Source: Oceanicaulis sp. MMSF_3324 (lineage in GTDB: Bacteria; Pseudomonadota; Alphaproteobacteria; Caulobacterales; Maricaulaceae). From it: a DNA stretch of 64,000 bases. The stretch lies in assembly GCF_030733545.1 (NCBI RefSeq), contig NZ_JASHIU010000001.1:62001-126000 (forward strand), read 5' to 3'. Shown here piece after piece: positions 55,360-64,000 of this stretch (position 1 is the first letter of the stretch; each line of letters opens with the position of its first letter). A program made the position numbers and the translations under genes. Below the pieces are notes generated by a model. That model searched no databases, had not been told where the DNA came from, and saw only the letters and a list, made by a program, of their open reading frames with translations.

Positions 55360-55695
55360 ATGGCGTCTCGCCTGCCTCAAATCTGTCTTGGCCTGATGGT
55401 GGCGCTGATCACCACGGTCCCGGTGACGGGCGCCATCATGGATGCGCCCGACCAGGGACAGGCGGCTGTCCTTCTGGACCCGCGCCTGAGCCGCACCGAG
55501 CAATTGCAACGCGTTGCAGAGGCGGGCGCTGAGCTGGTCCGCTTTGGCGCGGCGCCCGGCACCCTGATCGTCAACATGACCGACATCTCCAGCCCCGAGG
55601 CGCTGCGCGCCGCCGGGGCGTGGATTATCGCTGATCCCATCATTCTGGGCGGATGCTCCGTGGATGGATCGCAATCGAGGGGAATACCCGCATGA
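55360..55695 (+). CDS. Small membrane or periplasmic protein coupled to a chemoreceptor
   Basis: 111 residues with an N-terminal hydrophobic segment (about 7-25, signal or anchor), then a helical part ([26 protein letters not shown]) and a beta-like segment ([27 protein letters not shown]). The stop overlaps the chemoreceptor ATG by four bases (ATGA), so the two are made together. No known family; a periplasmic ligand-binding or sensor partner of the receptor is a guess. Confidence 0.6.
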   Translation: MASRLPQICLGLMVALITTVPVTGAIMDAPDQGQAAVLLDPRLSRTEQLQRVAEAGAELVRFGAAPGTLIVNMTDISSPEALRAAGAWIIADPIILGGCSVDGSQSRGIPA

Positions 55696-57152
55696 CCCGT
55701 CTTGAAGCCCTGCAGTCCAAAGCCATGATGGTTCTGGTGATGATCCAGGTCGCCGCCATACCGGTCTACCTGGCCAAAGCGCTCTTCATGGATATGGGCA
55801 AGGCGCTCTTCGGCGCCGTCCTGCTCGGCCTCGTGGCCGGCCTGTCCGCCTTTGTGTGGAAAACCGCGCCGCGCCAGACGTCCAGTCGCATGGTCGTCGG
55901 GGCCGGCATGATCGGCCTGCCCGCCGCGCTGACCTACATGATGGGCGGTCAGGCCTGGCAGATCGACATGCACATGACCTTCTTCGCCGCCCTGGCGATG
56001 GTCACCCTGCTATGTGACTGGCGCGCCCTGGTGGCGGCCGCCGGCGTCACGGCTCTTCATCATTTGGGCCTGAACTTTCTTCTCCCCTCTGCGGTCTTTC
56101 CCGGCGGCGGCGACTTCCTGCGCGTGGTGTTCCACGCCGTTGTAGTGGTCGCAGAGACCGCTGTTCTGATCTGGCTGGCCCACGCCGTGGCCCAGGCCCT
56201 GACAGACGCCGACCAGGCCGTCACCGAAGCCGAGGCCGCCAACATCCAGGCCAAACAATTGTTTGAAGCGGACAAGGAACGTCAGGCTCAAAGCGAGAAG
56301 TCCCGCAAGAAAATCTCTGAAATCGCCAACGCCTTCGAGCAAACCGTGGCAGGCCTTTTGAACAAGCTGCAAGATGCATCCTCCGGGCTGAGCGAGCTGG
56401 CAACGCAATTGCGTTCGGATTCCAGCGCAACCGCCAGCAGCGCCGGGTCCGCGTCTGATCAGGCTTATCAGACCAGCGGCCACGTGGAAGCCGTGGCCTC
56501 GGCGGCCCAGGAACTGGCCGCGTCCATTGCGGAAGTGACGCGCACCCTGACCACGGCCGACGAGATCTCCGTACGGGCTGAATCTGAGGCCGGCCGCGCA
56601 GACGGCTCCATGAAGGAGTTGCACGAAGCCGCCCGCGAGATCGAGGACATCGCCAAGCTGGTCAGCGATATCGCGGAGCAGACGAACCTGCTGGCGCTCA
56701 ACGCCACCATCGAGGCCGCGCGTGCCGGCGAAGCCGGCAAGGGCTTCGCCGTTGTCGCGAGCGAGGTCAAGGAGCTGGCCAACCAGACCGGCAAGGCCAC
56801 CGAGGATATTCACCACAAGATCAACGCCATGCGGGAGGCCGCCGAAGCCGCCAGCTCCGCGCTCACCCAGATCGGCAGCACGATTGGGGATATCCGTGAC
56901 GCCTCTTCCAGCGCGCGGGACGCCTTCACCCAGCAAGCCAGCGCGACCGATGAAATCGCCCGTCTCGCCGCTGACGCCGCCCAGTCCACAAGCCGGGTCA
57001 GCGACGAGGTCACAGCGGTGAACGGCGCCGCCGAGCGCGCCACGGAAGCCGCCGGCCAATTTGATGAAGCCGCGGCAGGGCTGAAAACCTCCGCCCAGAC
57101 CCTGTCCGAGGAGCTCGCGAAATTCCGCGCCGACCTCGACAGCGCCGCATAG
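55692..57152 (+). CDS. Methyl-accepting chemotaxis protein with multi-TM sensor
   Basis: 486 residues. The N-terminal ~190 residues form about six TM helices with no large periplasmic domain; several His lie in or near them (MHM at 99-101, [14 protein letters not shown]). A cytoplasmic helical linker leads to the MCP signalling domain (about 210-480) with the hairpin tip [38 protein letters not shown] near 326-365. There is no clear HAMP domain and no C-terminal NWETF tether. It likely senses a membrane-state or intracellular signal. Confidence 0.9.
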   Translation: MTRLEALQSKAMMVLVMIQVAAIPVYLAKALFMDMGKALFGAVLLGLVAGLSAFVWKTAPRQTSSRMVVGAGMIGLPAALTYMMGGQAWQIDMHMTFFAALAMVTLLCDWRALVAAAGVTALHHLGLNFLLPSAVFPGGGDFLRVVFHAVVVVAETAVLIWLAHAVAQALTDADQAVTEAEAANIQAKQLFEADKERQAQSEKSRKKISEIANAFEQTVAGLLNKLQDASSGLSELATQLRSDSSATASSAGSASDQAYQTSGHVEAVASAAQELAASIAEVTRTLTTADEISVRAESEAGRADGSMKELHEAAREIEDIAKLVSDIAEQTNLLALNATIEAARAGEAGKGFAVVASEVKELANQTGKATEDIHHKINAMREAAEAASSALTQIGSTIGDIRDASSSARDAFTQQASATDEIARLAADAAQSTSRVSDEVTAVNGAAERATEAAGQFDEAAAGLKTSAQTLSEELAKFRADLDSAA

Positions 57153-57180
57153 GCTTCGCACGCGCAACAAAAGAAAACTG

Positions 57181-57215
57181 AACAAGAATTTCCCTCATAT
57201 GGGGAAATTCTTGTT
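57181..57215. promoter_or_regulatory. Perfect 14-base inverted repeat after the chemoreceptor
   Basis: AACAAGAATTTCCC and GGGAAATTCTTGTT around TCATATG, 29 bases after the MCP stop and 54 before the tail-collar gene. No U run follows (GCGGGCG), so it may be a non-canonical terminator or an operator for the next gene. GAAATTCT repeats again at 57222-57229. Confidence 0.55.
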
Positions 57216-57268
57216 GCGGGCGAAATTCTGTCTGTCACTCTCCCCGGACTAGTAACAGGGAGGGACAG

Positions 57269-57865
57269 ATGGAAGCATTCATGTCCATGATCACCCCATA
57301 CGGGTGTAATTTCGTCATTCGCAATTGGGGCGCCTGCTGGGGCGGATTGATCTCGATCGCCCAGTACAACGCGCTGTTCTCATTGCTCGGCACCAATTTT
57401 GGCGGCGATGGACGCACCAGCTTCGGACTGCCCGATCTGCGTGGACGGTCGCCGGCCGGCTATGGCAATGGTCCGGGTCTGAACAACATGATCCTGGGCC
57501 AGAAAGGCGGGCAGGAATATTCCACCATCACCACCATCAATCTTCCGCCCCACAGCCACACCTTCAATGTCAGCGGCGCAACCGATCCGGCAAGCACCGA
57601 GTTGCCCGTATCCACGGATCCCGCCATCGGCAGCGATCCGGACGGCAACTATCTGGGCACTACGAGCGGCTCCGTGCGCCCTTACAGCTCGACCCTGTCG
57701 AGCCCTCCGGGCACGATGGGACCGATCCCGCTTCCGGGTCAGAACTTTGCGGTCTCTGGCACCACCTACAATACCGGGGGCGGCCAATCCCTCTATGTTC
57801 AATCCCCGTATCAGGCATTGAACTACCAGATCTGCATGTACGGCATCTATCCGAGCCGTAGCTAG
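57269..57865 (+). CDS. Phage tail-collar domain (Mdp-like) protein
   Basis: 198 residues. The N-terminal tail-collar domain (about 1-70) has the set pattern MITPYGCNFVIRNWGACWGG, ALFSLLGTNFGGDGRTSFGLPDLRGRSP, followed by NNMILGQKGGQEYSTITTINLPPHSHTF. The rest is Gly/Ser/Thr/Pro-rich and ends QALNYQICMYGIYPS, as in microcystin-dependent-protein homologues. No other phage genes are nearby, so a domesticated surface fibre is more likely than a prophage. GGGAGGGA precedes the ATG. Confidence 0.88.
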   Translation: MEAFMSMITPYGCNFVIRNWGACWGGLISIAQYNALFSLLGTNFGGDGRTSFGLPDLRGRSPAGYGNGPGLNNMILGQKGGQEYSTITTINLPPHSHTFNVSGATDPASTELPVSTDPAIGSDPDGNYLGTTSGSVRPYSSTLSSPPGTMGPIPLPGQNFAVSGTTYNTGGGQSLYVQSPYQALNYQICMYGIYPSRS

Positions 57866-57883
57866 GCCAGAGGAGAACCACCC

Positions 57884-58165
57884 ATGAAACCCACTGAAAA
57901 CCTGACCGCGGACGATTTCAAACCGCTGGTCGGCCAGAACTTCACGCTGGCGAACAACCACACGCTGGTTCTCAAGGAAGTCGAAACGCAGGACTCCCAT
58001 CATTCCGACTTTCGTGCGCCTTTCAGCCTGGTCTTTACCGGCCCTGAAGAACTGAAGCTGGCCGATGTCGTGCCGCTCGAACATGACTCCATTGGCGAAC
58101 ATCACGTGATGGTGCACCGGATCGTGTCGCATCCGGACGCCCAATTCGAGGTCGTGTTCAGCTAG
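57884..58165 (+). CDS. DUF6916 domain protein
   Basis: 93 residues; the pattern FKPLVGQNFTL, FRAPFSLVFTGPEEL, VPLEHDSIGEHHVMVHRI and FEVVFS fits the small beta-rich DUF6916. It lies 18 bases after the tail-collar gene with AGGAGA before the ATG, so one transcript. Function unknown; a cap or attachment part of the fibre is speculation. Confidence 0.8.
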   Translation: MKPTENLTADDFKPLVGQNFTLANNHTLVLKEVETQDSHHSDFRAPFSLVFTGPEELKLADVVPLEHDSIGEHHVMVHRIVSHPDAQFEVVFS

Positions 58166-58176
58166 ACCGATGCGCT

Positions 58177-58211
58177 CCGCCCCGGATCAGATGATCCGGG
58201 GCGGTTCCCTT
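58177..58211 (+). terminator. Terminator after the DUF6916 gene
   Basis: CCGCCCCGGATCA-ga-TGATCCGGGGCGG, thirteen paired bases (the inner ones must open for the loop), then TTCCCTTT. Read-through into the GNAT gene is possible because the U run is interrupted. Confidence 0.75.
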
Positions 58212-58236
58212 TATCAAGACCAACCGAAACAGATCC

Positions 58237-58803
58237 ATGATCCAGACTGACGCTCGACCCGCCAATTCAGCTGACGTGAACCCGCTGGACCTTCATTTGC
58301 GCCCCGCCGCCGCCAAGGATGAAGCCTTCCTCAAATCCGTCCATGACGCCGGTCGCGCCTGGGAATTCGTGGCCCTCAAGGGGCAGGTGGATGATGCGGT
58401 GATCGAGTCGATTTATAAGCAGCAGTACAGCGCTCAGCATGACGTCTATTTCAACGCCTTCACCCTGGCCCAGTATGCCGTGATCGAATGGTGCGGACAG
58501 CCGATCGGGCGTCTTTACGCCGACTTCCGCGACCACGAAATCCGCTTGCTCGACATCAATATCCTGCCGCCCTATCGCGGTAAGAAGATTGGCGAAATCC
58601 TGATCCGGAGCCTGTGCTCGCAGGCCGCAGCCCAGCGCATGCCGGTCACCTTGCAAGTGCATCCCATGAATCCGGCGCGCCAGCTCTACAAACGGCTGGG
58701 TTTCAGGGAGCTGGGCGTCCGTGCGGACAATTCACCCGGCGCAGGCACATTCATCGAGATGGATTGGCGTGATCTGATGACCACGCCCGCACGCACGGCC
58801 TAG
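58237..58803 (+). CDS. GNAT family N-acetyltransferase
   Basis: 188 residues. The GNAT core starts LHLRPAAAKDEAFLKSVHDA; motif A with the acetyl-CoA loop is LLDINILPPYRGKKIGEILIRSL, and motif B is NPARQLYKRLGFRELG. It follows the tail-collar and DUF6916 genes. The substrate could be a lysine or amino sugar on the fibre or be unrelated. The last four bases overlap the convergent lipoprotein gene. Ribosome site weak. Confidence 0.87.
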   Translation: MIQTDARPANSADVNPLDLHLRPAAAKDEAFLKSVHDAGRAWEFVALKGQVDDAVIESIYKQQYSAQHDVYFNAFTLAQYAVIEWCGQPIGRLYADFRDHEIRLLDINILPPYRGKKIGEILIRSLCSQAAAQRMPVTLQVHPMNPARQLYKRLGFRELGVRADNSPGAGTFIEMDWRDLMTTPARTA

Positions 58804-59282
58804 CTTCCCGGCGTCGCGAAGGTCGCCAGGCAGGCGTCGGACAGACGCCAGCCCTCCGCCGTCTCTTCATAGCGGCAGGCAATGTGGTCCAGTCCCGCAC
58901 GACCGCGCTCCAGCCCTTCAAGCTCGGGGTTCTGCAGAGCAGCGAACCGGGCCTGCGGGAAGACATAGCTGATCCGGGCTCCGTCGCTGGCTGCGCCATC
59001 CACCACGCACAAGGGCGGTTGCATCAGAACAGTGCGCACGGCGGCATCGCCCATGCGCTGGCCGAAGACCTGCGCTTCGATCCGCGGATCCAGTCTGCGC
59101 ACCTCTTCCGCCGCCGGGCCCTGCGCCATCAATTGCGACAGACGCGCCTCATCATGCGCGACGACAGCGCCGAAAGCGGCCCGCTCGGCCATGTCCGCCG
59201 GACGGCACACCGGTTCGGACGTCGCGCATGCCCCCAGGGCGACAGCAGCGACGGCGCAAACGGATATCGATCGAACGAACAT
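58800..59282 (-). CDS. Unrecognised lipoprotein
   Basis: 160 residues: a signal peptide with lipobox LGAC (Cys at about 19) and a mature part with several Cys (PVC, PPLC, HIAC, DAC) that could form two disulfides. No family was recognised. It lies downstream of the cytochrome operon on the same strand, with an 85-base gap. Confidence 0.62.
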   Translation of the reverse strand: MFVRSISVCAVAAVALGACATSEPVCRPADMAERAAFGAVVAHDEARLSQLMAQGPAAEEVRRLDPRIEAQVFGQRMGDAAVRTVLMQPPLCVVDGAASDGARISYVFPQARFAALQNPELEGLERGRAGLDHIACRYEETAEGWRLSDACLATFATPGS

Positions 59283-59367
59283 GCAATTCTCCGCGGCGGG
59301 ACAGGTCTGAACAGAGCTGCAGTGTGCCCAAACCCGCCCCGTCCGCCAAGCACTAAACCATGACGGT

Positions 59368-60525
59368 TTAACCGCAACCGCCGCTCATCGCGTCGATCCA
59401 GGCGGCGATGAGCGCAACGCCCTCATCGTGCTGAAGCGCCCGTCCCAGCTCCGGCATCATCACATCGGCCTCAACGCTGGCCAGCCGATAGGTGAAGATG
59501 GAGTCCTCGGAAGCCCCCGGCACAATGTCGTAGCGCCGATTCCCGGTCCCCCGCCCCGCAGCGATCGGCAGCTTGCAAATGCCCAGATGCGGACCGGTCG
59601 GCTCATGTGCTTCGAGATACAGTCCCGACGTGTCCGCCGGCCCGGTGCGGGAATGGCAATGTGAGCAGTTGATGTCGAGATAGGCGCGCGCCGCACGGTC
59701 CAGCGCCTCGCCCGCCAGAGGCAATTCGCCCCGCCAGGCCACATTGCGCGGCGCGGCCTCGGCGGCAGGTGCGTCCGCCAGCAGCCCCTGCTCGGACCAA
59801 TGGTCGATCTGGTTCGCCACACCGTCGAAATACTCAAAATCGGTGTTCATGTGCCGCGCCCGCGGTCCAATGGGCCGGACGCCCAGGCCGTCAGTGGTGT
59901 CGGTCTCGTGACAGCCGGCGCACTGGTTCACATTGGGCACCACATAGCCCAGCGCCTCTTCGCCCGCTTCTGACACCAGGATCATGTCCACGAAGCCGCC
60001 TGCGCGGGCGAGAGTGGCTTCGGTCTGTTCGGCGTTCCAGATATAGGGCAGCGCCTCCCATCCAGCCTCACGGCGGACTAGGACGCGAGTCTCGACCAGG
60101 CGCACCGCCTCAAGATCCAGTCGGCGCTCGTCAAAATGCGCCATCCCGTCGCCATCCACCCGGGCCACATAGCCGGGCCCGCCCGCAGCGCGCGGGTAAT
60201 AGAAGGTCTTGGTGATCACCGTCCCGACCGGAAAGTCAAAGGCGCCCTCCGGGTCGTAACCCGCCGGCCCCGCCTCAACTGGAATCCAGACCGTACGCAA
60301 TTTCTGGGCATAGTCGGTGAACAACCCCGTGGCGAGCTGGTAGGGCGTCACGGCATCGCCGAGCACCAGCTCGCCGCCCCCCACGGCCAGCTGTCCCCAA
60401 TCTGACAGGCTGACCGGTCGGCCTTCGGCGATAAAGGTCGGCTGCGGCGGCTCGGGCGGCGCCTCCTGCGCGCAGGCGCACAGGAGGGCACTCACAAACA
60501 GGCTGGCAATCAGGCTGCGGATCAC
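59368..60525 (-). CDS. SO2930-type diheme c-type cytochrome
   Basis: 385 residues. An export signal with a likely lipobox (LCAC) precedes about 165 residues of beta-rich sequence, then two heme c sites, CAGCH and CSHCH, and late methionines (MMPELGR) that may be axial ligands. This matches the family found always beside the beta-helix protein upstream (TIGR03806 with TIGR03805). The start overlaps that gene by four bases. Electron transfer in the periplasm or outer membrane is expected; partners are unknown. Confidence 0.87.
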   Translation of the reverse strand: MIRSLIASLFVSALLCACAQEAPPEPPQPTFIAEGRPVSLSDWGQLAVGGGELVLGDAVTPYQLATGLFTDYAQKLRTVWIPVEAGPAGYDPEGAFDFPVGTVITKTFYYPRAAGGPGYVARVDGDGMAHFDERRLDLEAVRLVETRVLVRREAGWEALPYIWNAEQTEATLARAGGFVDMILVSEAGEEALGYVVPNVNQCAGCHETDTTDGLGVRPIGPRARHMNTDFEYFDGVANQIDHWSEQGLLADAPAAEAAPRNVAWRGELPLAGEALDRAARAYLDINCSHCHSRTGPADTSGLYLEAHEPTGPHLGICKLPIAAGRGTGNRRYDIVPGASEDSIFTYRLASVEADVMMPELGRALQHDEGVALIAAWIDAMSGGCG

Positions 60526-61754
60526 AGATCAAGCTCCACCGCGGGGCGCGGCTCATGCGTGCAGTCAAACAGGGCGGCGTCGGCCAGTTGCGGGCTGGAG
60601 AACCCGTTCGGCGCATCGGCGTTGAGCACTTCGGCGTCGGTCACGCACAGGCGCAGATCGTCCGGCAAGGCGCCGTCCACCATCTTGTCCTCATCCATAT
60701 ACCCGTCCCACAAGACGCCCGGCAGGCGTCCGGTCGGGCCGAACAGCGCGACGCGCAGGGCCTGAAGCTCCAGACCGTCCGGATTGCCGCCGCCGCCCTC
60801 ATACTGGTTGTCGTGGATGTAGATGGTTTCGGGATAGGGATCGAAATCCTCGGTCACGCCCAGATCTTCATAGCCCGACGTGTACAGCGACGAGATGATC
60901 ACATGAGCCGTGCGATTGTCGCGCAAGCGGTTGTTGAAGATCTCCACATCGTCGTTGGAATTGATCAAGATCCCCGAACCCGCCGGCACGCTGGCCACCG
61001 GAGTGCCGGCATGGCCGAAATTGCCCGTGTTGTTCTCGTACACATCATTGTCGAACACGCGCGTACCCGCGCCCGGACGCGGCAGGTTGGGCATGTTGAA
61101 GATCAGGATGCCGCCGGTGTTGTTGGTCGCGACATTGCCGTAGACATCGGCATTGTTGCAGTTCTCGATCTCGATGCCCGCCACATTGTATTCGGCGCGT
61201 GAATTGCGCACGATCACGTTCTCGGACTGGCCCACATAGATGCCCGCATCAGACGCGCCGATCGCCACCGCGCCCTCGATGAGGACATTGGTGGACTGGA
61301 CCGGATAGAGGCCGTAGGCGCCATTGTCTGTGGACGGACCATTCGTCCATTCCACGCGCACATCGCGGATCACGACATCTGTGGAATCCGAGATCTTCAC
61401 CGAATCCCCGACCGTGTCTTCAAACGCCAAATTCTCGAGAGTGAAGCCCTCGACCCCGGACACCAGAAGCCCTTCCGCGCCTTGTCGCTGCTCGGCGAAG
61501 GACAGGATGGTCTCGTCCATGCCCGCCCCGCGCAGGGTGACGTCATCCACCGTCAGCGACAGGCCCCGTTCAAAGATGAACTCGCCGGCCGGGATCTCGA
61601 TCACATCGCCGGGCTGAGCATCGAGCAGGGCGTTCATCAGGGTGTTCTGATACTCCCGGTCAAAGCCGGAGACATCACGGCTCTCCTCCGGGCCGCCACA
61701 CGCGGCCAGGGCGAACAGGCTGGCGCCCATGAGCGCAATCTTAAAATGTTTCAT
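60522..61754 (-). CDS. Parallel beta-helix repeat lipoprotein (TIGR03805 type)
   Basis: 410 residues. A lipoprotein signal (lipobox LAAC) precedes a right-handed beta-helix made of many short repeats such as VLIEGAVAIGASDAGIYVGQSENVIVRNS and GIEIENCNNADVYGNVATNNTGGILIFN, as in pectate-lyase-like carbohydrate enzymes. No lyase active site is obvious. Start ATG 61754 has a strong GGAGGAG site; it lies 20 bases after the TonB receptor stop and overlaps the cytochrome start. Confidence 0.87.
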   Translation of the reverse strand: MKHFKIALMGASLFALAACGGPEESRDVSGFDREYQNTLMNALLDAQPGDVIEIPAGEFIFERGLSLTVDDVTLRGAGMDETILSFAEQRQGAEGLLVSGVEGFTLENLAFEDTVGDSVKISDSTDVVIRDVRVEWTNGPSTDNGAYGLYPVQSTNVLIEGAVAIGASDAGIYVGQSENVIVRNSRAEYNVAGIEIENCNNADVYGNVATNNTGGILIFNMPNLPRPGAGTRVFDNDVYENNTGNFGHAGTPVASVPAGSGILINSNDDVEIFNNRLRDNRTAHVIISSLYTSGYEDLGVTEDFDPYPETIYIHDNQYEGGGGNPDGLELQALRVALFGPTGRLPGVLWDGYMDEDKMVDGALPDDLRLCVTDAEVLNADAPNGFSSPQLADAALFDCTHEPRPAVELDL

Positions 61755-61774
61755 TGGTTTCTCCTCCCCGGGGA

Positions 61775-64000
61775 TCAGTACCGGACTCGCAGGTCCACGC
61801 CCCACATGCGCGGCGGTGTGATCTGGGCATGCACGGTTCCGAAGGTATCCGCCGTCAGCGTGCCCACGCCGTCGATATATTGCTCATCAAAGACATTGTT
61901 GACGTAGGCGCCAAGCTGGAACCGGTCATTGCTGTCCCGCCAATAGGCGCGCAGGTCGAGGCGATGGGTCGCCTCTCCGTTCTGCACGCCGCCGATGACG
62001 GCGCAGCCCAGCTGCTGGCGGCTTTCGTCATTACAGCGGCGCGCGCTGTTATAGGCGTAGACGCCCAGCACCTCGAACTCGGAGCCATTGGACAGGGCCC
62101 AGGTCTGGCTGGCGCCGGTCGAGATCGACCATTCGGGCGTCCCTGTGGGCTGGCCCGACAGGTCCGCGCCCGCACGGGTGATCCGCTCGTCGAACGTCAC
62201 ATCGATATATTGCAGGTTCAGATAGGTCTCGAACCCGGCCAGCGGCGCCCAGTCCACCTGGAAGTCCACACCGGTCCCGGTCTCGTCAGAGGTCTCGACC
62301 ACATATTGCGGCACGCCAGACCCGCCGACATTGCCGACAAGCCGCACCGCCTGCTTGTCCTTGTACAGGTAATGAAAGAGCGAGGCCGCGACCCGCATGG
62401 TGTTATCCGGCGCCGTCCATTTCAGGCCGGCTTCGAAATTGTCCACATCCTCGTTCTCGAACCGGGAGCCGACCTCGACCGAATTGTACCCGCCTGCCTT
62501 GTAGCCCTGGGTATAGGACGCAAAGAGCAGCAGATTGTCCATGGCGCGGTAGTTCGCGACGAGGCGCGGGCTGATGTCATTCCAGCTGTCGGAGCGCTCG
62601 CACACAACGCCCTCGGCGACGGTCACGCCGTTATCGCAGGCGAGCCCGGCCGCGCTTGAAAGATCGAACACCACGTCAAAATCAAAGGCGGCGGGGCTGA
62701 CGCCCGCCAGGGCCAGCACGCCCAGCGCATCCAGCTCCGCCAGCGCCTGATCGAGCTCGGGCGCCTGGCGCGGCCCGTTGAGCCAGCTGAAGGTCTTTTC
62801 ATCGCGGGTATAGCGCGCCCCACCGATCAGGGAGAAGCGGTCGGAGATGCGCCATTCCACGTCCGCAAACGCAGCGAAGGCGGAGAAACCCCCGCGATTA
62901 TGCATGGACTCATCCCAGCTCAGCCCCAGAAGGCGCTGCGGCAAGCCGAAGGGGATGAGCAGGCCGTTCTGAAGATCCGAAAACGGGGTTCCCGCCCCGA
63001 GATTGAACAGAACCGTCTCGATGGAGTCGGTGAAGGCGTCGGTTTCGCTGACCTGAGTGGCGTTCTCGTCGTAATAGCTCACGCCTGCGACCCAGTCGAA
63101 ACGGTCATTGGCGCCGGAAAGACGAAACTCCTGATACCAGCTCTGGTTCTGTTCGATATTGTTGGTGTCGAAATACAGATCGATCCGGTTCGTGCCGTCC
63201 TCATCCTGACGATTGGAGGTCTCGAAATAGCGAAAGGCCGAGATCGATTGCAGGGTGAATGCCCCGAAATCATGAGTGACGTGCAAGGACGCCTCATCCA
63301 GGTCGCGCTGTTCGATATTGCGCGTCACATCATTGGTGATGGGCGTGTCGAACGGATTGAGCAAGGTGGACGGGTCCACCGGCAGGGCCGGCCGCGCAGG
63401 CGCGGCGGGTAAGGGCGTGATGCCGATCGCCGGACGCGCATCTTCATCCAGCTTCTCGCGCGTATAGCGGAACACCACATCGGTCAGCGCCGTCGGCTCC
63501 CAGCCAACCGCGCCCCGTACGGCCCAGTTATCCTGGCGGTCATAGTCCTCGCCCGTGGCCGCATCGGTCAGAAGTCCGTCGCGCTGGTTCACCACCATGT
63601 TCATGCGCAATGCGAAGGTTTCGGCGAAGGGAATGTTCAGCAGGCCTTCGAACCGGCGCAGATTGTTCTCGCCCACGCGCAGGGCCAGCTCGGCTTCCAC
63701 ATCATCCACATTGGGATCGTTGGAAGTGACCGAGATTGCGCCCGCCGCCGAATTGCGGCCGAACAGCGTGCCCTGCGGCCCCTTGATCACTTCCACGCGG
63801 CTGACGTCATTGAACGCCAGAAGCGAGGCGCCGGAGCGAGCGGCATAGATGCCGTCCACATAAACCCCGACCGCCGGATCGGTGCCGACGCCGAAATCCG
63901 ACGTCGAGACGCCGCGGATGGAAAAGCGCGGCTGGGTCGGACTGCCGCCGCTGACATCCAGCCCCGGCACGAACTGATCAAGATCGCTGAGACTGGTCGC
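61775..64000 (-). CDS. TonB-dependent receptor, 5' end beyond window
   Basis: At least 741 residues of a TonB receptor read to the right edge, where the frame is still open (…LSDLDQFVPGLDVSGG). The plug domain shows SIRGVSTSDF, VGVYVDGIYAAR, VEVIKGPQGTLFGRNSAAGAISVTSNDP; the barrel ends RMWGVDLRVRY, an aromatic C-terminus as needed for outer membrane insertion. The signal peptide and TonB box are outside the window. It leads the operon with the beta-helix lipoprotein and diheme cytochrome. Confidence 0.93.
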   Translation of the reverse strand, partial: ATSLSDLDQFVPGLDVSGGSPTQPRFSIRGVSTSDFGVGTDPAVGVYVDGIYAARSGASLLAFNDVSRVEVIKGPQGTLFGRNSAAGAISVTSNDPNVDDVEAELALRVGENNLRRFEGLLNIPFAETFALRMNMVVNQRDGLLTDAATGEDYDRQDNWAVRGAVGWEPTALTDVVFRYTREKLDEDARPAIGITPLPAAPARPALPVDPSTLLNPFDTPITNDVTRNIEQRDLDEASLHVTHDFGAFTLQSISAFRYFETSNRQDEDGTNRIDLYFDTNNIEQNQSWYQEFRLSGANDRFDWVAGVSYYDENATQVSETDAFTDSIETVLFNLGAGTPFSDLQNGLLIPFGLPQRLLGLSWDESMHNRGGFSAFAAFADVEWRISDRFSLIGGARYTRDEKTFSWLNGPRQAPELDQALAELDALGVLALAGVSPAAFDFDVVFDLSSAAGLACDNGVTVAEGVVCERSDSWNDISPRLVANYRAMDNLLLFASYTQGYKAGGYNSVEVGSRFENEDVDNFEAGLKWTAPDNTMRVAASLFHYLYKDKQAVRLVGNVGGSGVPQYVVETSDETGTGVDFQVDWAPLAGFETYLNLQYIDVTFDERITRAGADLSGQPTGTPEWSISTGASQTWALSNGSEFEVLGVYAYNSARRCNDESRQQLGCAVIGGVQNGEATHRLDLRAYWRDSNDRFQLGAYVNNVFDEQYIDGVGTLTADTFGTVHAQITPPRMWGVDLRVRY

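Noticed and set aside
57269-58803. Prophage remnant
   Set aside because: Only a tail-collar protein is phage-like; no integrase, capsid, terminase, att repeat or composition shift is visible.

Overview
The window is a contiguous piece of a GC-rich chromosome from an alphaproteobacterium, most likely a marine stalked or caulobacter-like lineage (Maricaulales/Hyphomonadaceae; inference). Supporting clues are the alphaproteobacterial-type isocitrate dehydrogenase, the TIGR02300/tRNA-Ala/aroA/rpsA/ihfB block, DUF1150 and DUF1674 proteins, a ChrR-type anti-sigma factor, a TPR-sulfotransferase, two TonB-dependent receptors, and the beta-helix plus diheme cytochrome pair first noted in genomes such as Hyphomonas. 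No CRISPR array, transposase, integrase or rRNA operon is visible. Both ends cut genes: hutH on the left and a TonB-dependent receptor on the right.

Layout. 1-2.7 kb: histidine utilisation (hutH, hutI) facing its regulator hutC across a clear palindromic operator. 2.8-9.35 kb: an RND efflux operon (membrane fusion protein, permease, outer membrane factor) facing a TetR repressor across a compact control region with a readable promoter and three inverted repeats. 9.4-16.1 kb: BCCT transporter, TPR-sulfotransferase and TonB receptor. 16.4-18.7 kb: tRNA hydroxylase trhO, a GST, DUF2805, and a two-gene operon (RHH protein, lysine-rich peptide) behind a perfect palindrome. 18.8-22.8 kb: a very large secreted metzincin-like protease. 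22.9-27.6 kb: an AttH-like lipocalin protein with an ABC exporter, and a TonB-C-terminal-domain protein. 27.8-37.9 kb: tRNA-Ser, a DUF533/TerB-like protein, LysR regulators, icd, rsmB, a 2OG-Fe(II) oxygenase, rlmN, DUF6065, a sterol-desaturase-like enzyme and an IalB protein.

38-41.6 kb: an ECF sigma factor with a ChrR-like anti-sigma whose N-terminal zinc ligands are missing, a UbiH-like monooxygenase, a SpoU methyltransferase and DUF1150. 41.7-46.3 kb: tRNA-Ala, TIGR02300, aroA, rpsA and ihfB, without the cmk gene usually found between aroA and rpsA. 46.4-52.8 kb: a SprA-like metalloprotease homologue, then trpF, trpB, an unrecognised 145-codon gene wedged with four-base overlaps between trpB and trpA, trpA, accD and folC. 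52.9-64 kb: small membrane and secreted proteins, an SdhAF4-like DUF1674 protein, htpX, a coupled small membrane protein and chemoreceptor, a tail-collar/DUF6916/GNAT cluster, and an operon of TonB receptor, beta-helix lipoprotein and diheme cytochrome.

Most of the window is ordinary metabolism and RNA or protein maintenance. The parts most worth a second look are the gene inside the trp operon, the zinc-less ChrR, the palindrome-controlled RHH mini-operon whose site nearly matches the hut operator, the large metzincin, the tail-collar/DUF6916/GNAT cluster, and the receptor/beta-helix/cytochrome operon. All functions are read from sequence motifs recognised by eye; no database search was run.
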